5,337 nucleotides of DNA, taken from assembly GCA_025358235.1 (NCBI GenBank), contig JANYKH010000099.1:1-5337 (forward strand), read 5' to 3'. This stretch comes from Chloroflexota bacterium. Lineage in GTDB: Bacteria; Chloroflexota; Dehalococcoidia; Dehalococcoidales; RBG-16-60-22. Position numbers and translations under genes: made by a program. The notes beneath the pieces are model-generated. The model saw only the letters and a program-made list of their open reading frames with translations, ran no database searches and was not told where the DNA came from. Below, piece by piece: positions 5,209 through 5,337 of this stretch. Positions within the stretch are counted from its first letter, which is position 1; each line of letters starts with the position of its first letter.

Positions 5209-5238
5209 TTGAGGTTATTACAGCAAAAACGCTATAAT
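5209..5238 (+). promoter_or_regulatory. upstream tandem promoter at right edge
   Basis: TTGAGG (5209-5214) and a consensus -10 TATAAT (5233-5238) are separated by 18 bases. Transcription would start near 5245, reading out of the window. Short ACGC/GCGT arms flank the -10 (5229-5232 and 5241-5244). Confidence 0.5.
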
Positions 5239-5254
5239 AGGCGTCAACTATACT

Positions 5255-5282
5255 TTGAATTTTAAGGGCCGTGTCTTATAAT
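5255..5282 (+). promoter_or_regulatory. downstream tandem promoter at right edge
   Basis: TTGAAT (5255-5260) and a consensus -10 TATAAT (5277-5282) are separated by 16 bases. The start would fall near 5289, inside the left half of the nested palindrome. The served gene must begin beyond 5337. Confidence 0.5.
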
Positions 5283-5318
5283 GGAAACAACGTGAAACAG
5301 CGTTTCTTAATGTTTCCA
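5282..5318. promoter_or_regulatory. nested palindrome, candidate double operator
   Basis: Outer arms TGGAAACA (5282-5289) and TGTTTCCA (5311-5318) and inner arms GAAAC (5294-5298) and GTTTC (5302-5306) share one symmetry axis at 5300. The element starts on the last base of the downstream -10 and covers the predicted start site. It could bind two dimers of a repressor as DNA, or fold as an interrupted hairpin at the 5' end of the mRNA. Confidence 0.55.
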
Positions 5319-5337
5319 CCACCGGCCGCATAGTTCA

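Larger units (their letters stand above)
5041..5337. other. non-coding right flank with promoters, no gene seen
   Basis: No coding frame with a usable start is supported in this 297-base stretch. Just after the transporter stop there are weak inverted repeats (GCTCG 5043-5047 with CGAGC 5068-5072; TAATG 5060-5064 with CATTA 5072-5076). Neither makes a convincing terminator. A 10-base direct repeat TTAATGTTTC occurs at 5059-5068 and 5307-5316. The rightmost 130 bases carry two promoters and a nested palindrome. Confidence 0.6.

Noticed and set aside
5283..5317. Repeated GAAAC/GTTTC units as a CRISPR repeat
   Set aside because: The units form one symmetric element with no regularly spaced long repeats or spacers.

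Overview
The window is an AT-richer intergenic framework around four full-length genes that look like an anaerobe's carboxylic-acid / acyl-CoA locus. Three genes lie on the minus strand. In transcription order they are a metallo-beta-lactamase-fold hydrolase (2637-3479), a TetR-family regulator (1830-2453) and a family I CoA-transferase of the 4-hydroxybutyrate/acetyl-CoA transferase type (53-1525). A divergent plus-strand gene (3868-5040, probably starting further upstream) encodes a 12-helix major facilitator related to monocarboxylate and oxalate/formate carriers. No RNA gene, insertion sequence, CRISPR array or phage gene was seen. The host cannot be fixed from this sequence. The gene content (family I CoA-transferase, KstR2/FadR-like TetR, carboxylate MFS) fits a fermentative, syntrophic or sulfate-reducing anaerobe, such as a Peptococcaceae-type firmicute or a deltaproteobacterium. 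That is a weak inference.

Layout: 1-52 is the 3' flank of the CoA-transferase. 1526-1829 holds its 5' leader, a TGAAA-N5-TTTCA inverted repeat and a good rho-independent terminator for the TetR gene. 2454-2636 holds the TetR promoter, whose 17-bp spacer is exactly an inverted repeat, so the gene is probably autoregulated. 3480-3867 is a divergent control region. It has an extended -10 element that would start the hydrolase mRNA at its ATG, and a promoter with a consensus -35 (TTGACA) and a palindrome over the -10 for the transporter. 5041-5337 has no gene but carries two tandem plus-strand promoters and a nested palindrome, which point to a gene starting just beyond the right edge.

A reasonable working model, by inference, is this: the MFS carrier imports a carboxylate, the CoA-transferase activates it with CoA from an acyl-CoA donor, the hydrolase acts on a related ester, lactone or thioester, and the TetR protein senses the acyl-CoA. 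The substrate is not identifiable. The points most worth checking are the missing standard start codon of the transporter, the symmetric operator-like elements, the Asp-for-His change in the hydrolase metal motif, and the enlarged, diverged CoA-transferase. I see no clear evidence of a wholly new system here.
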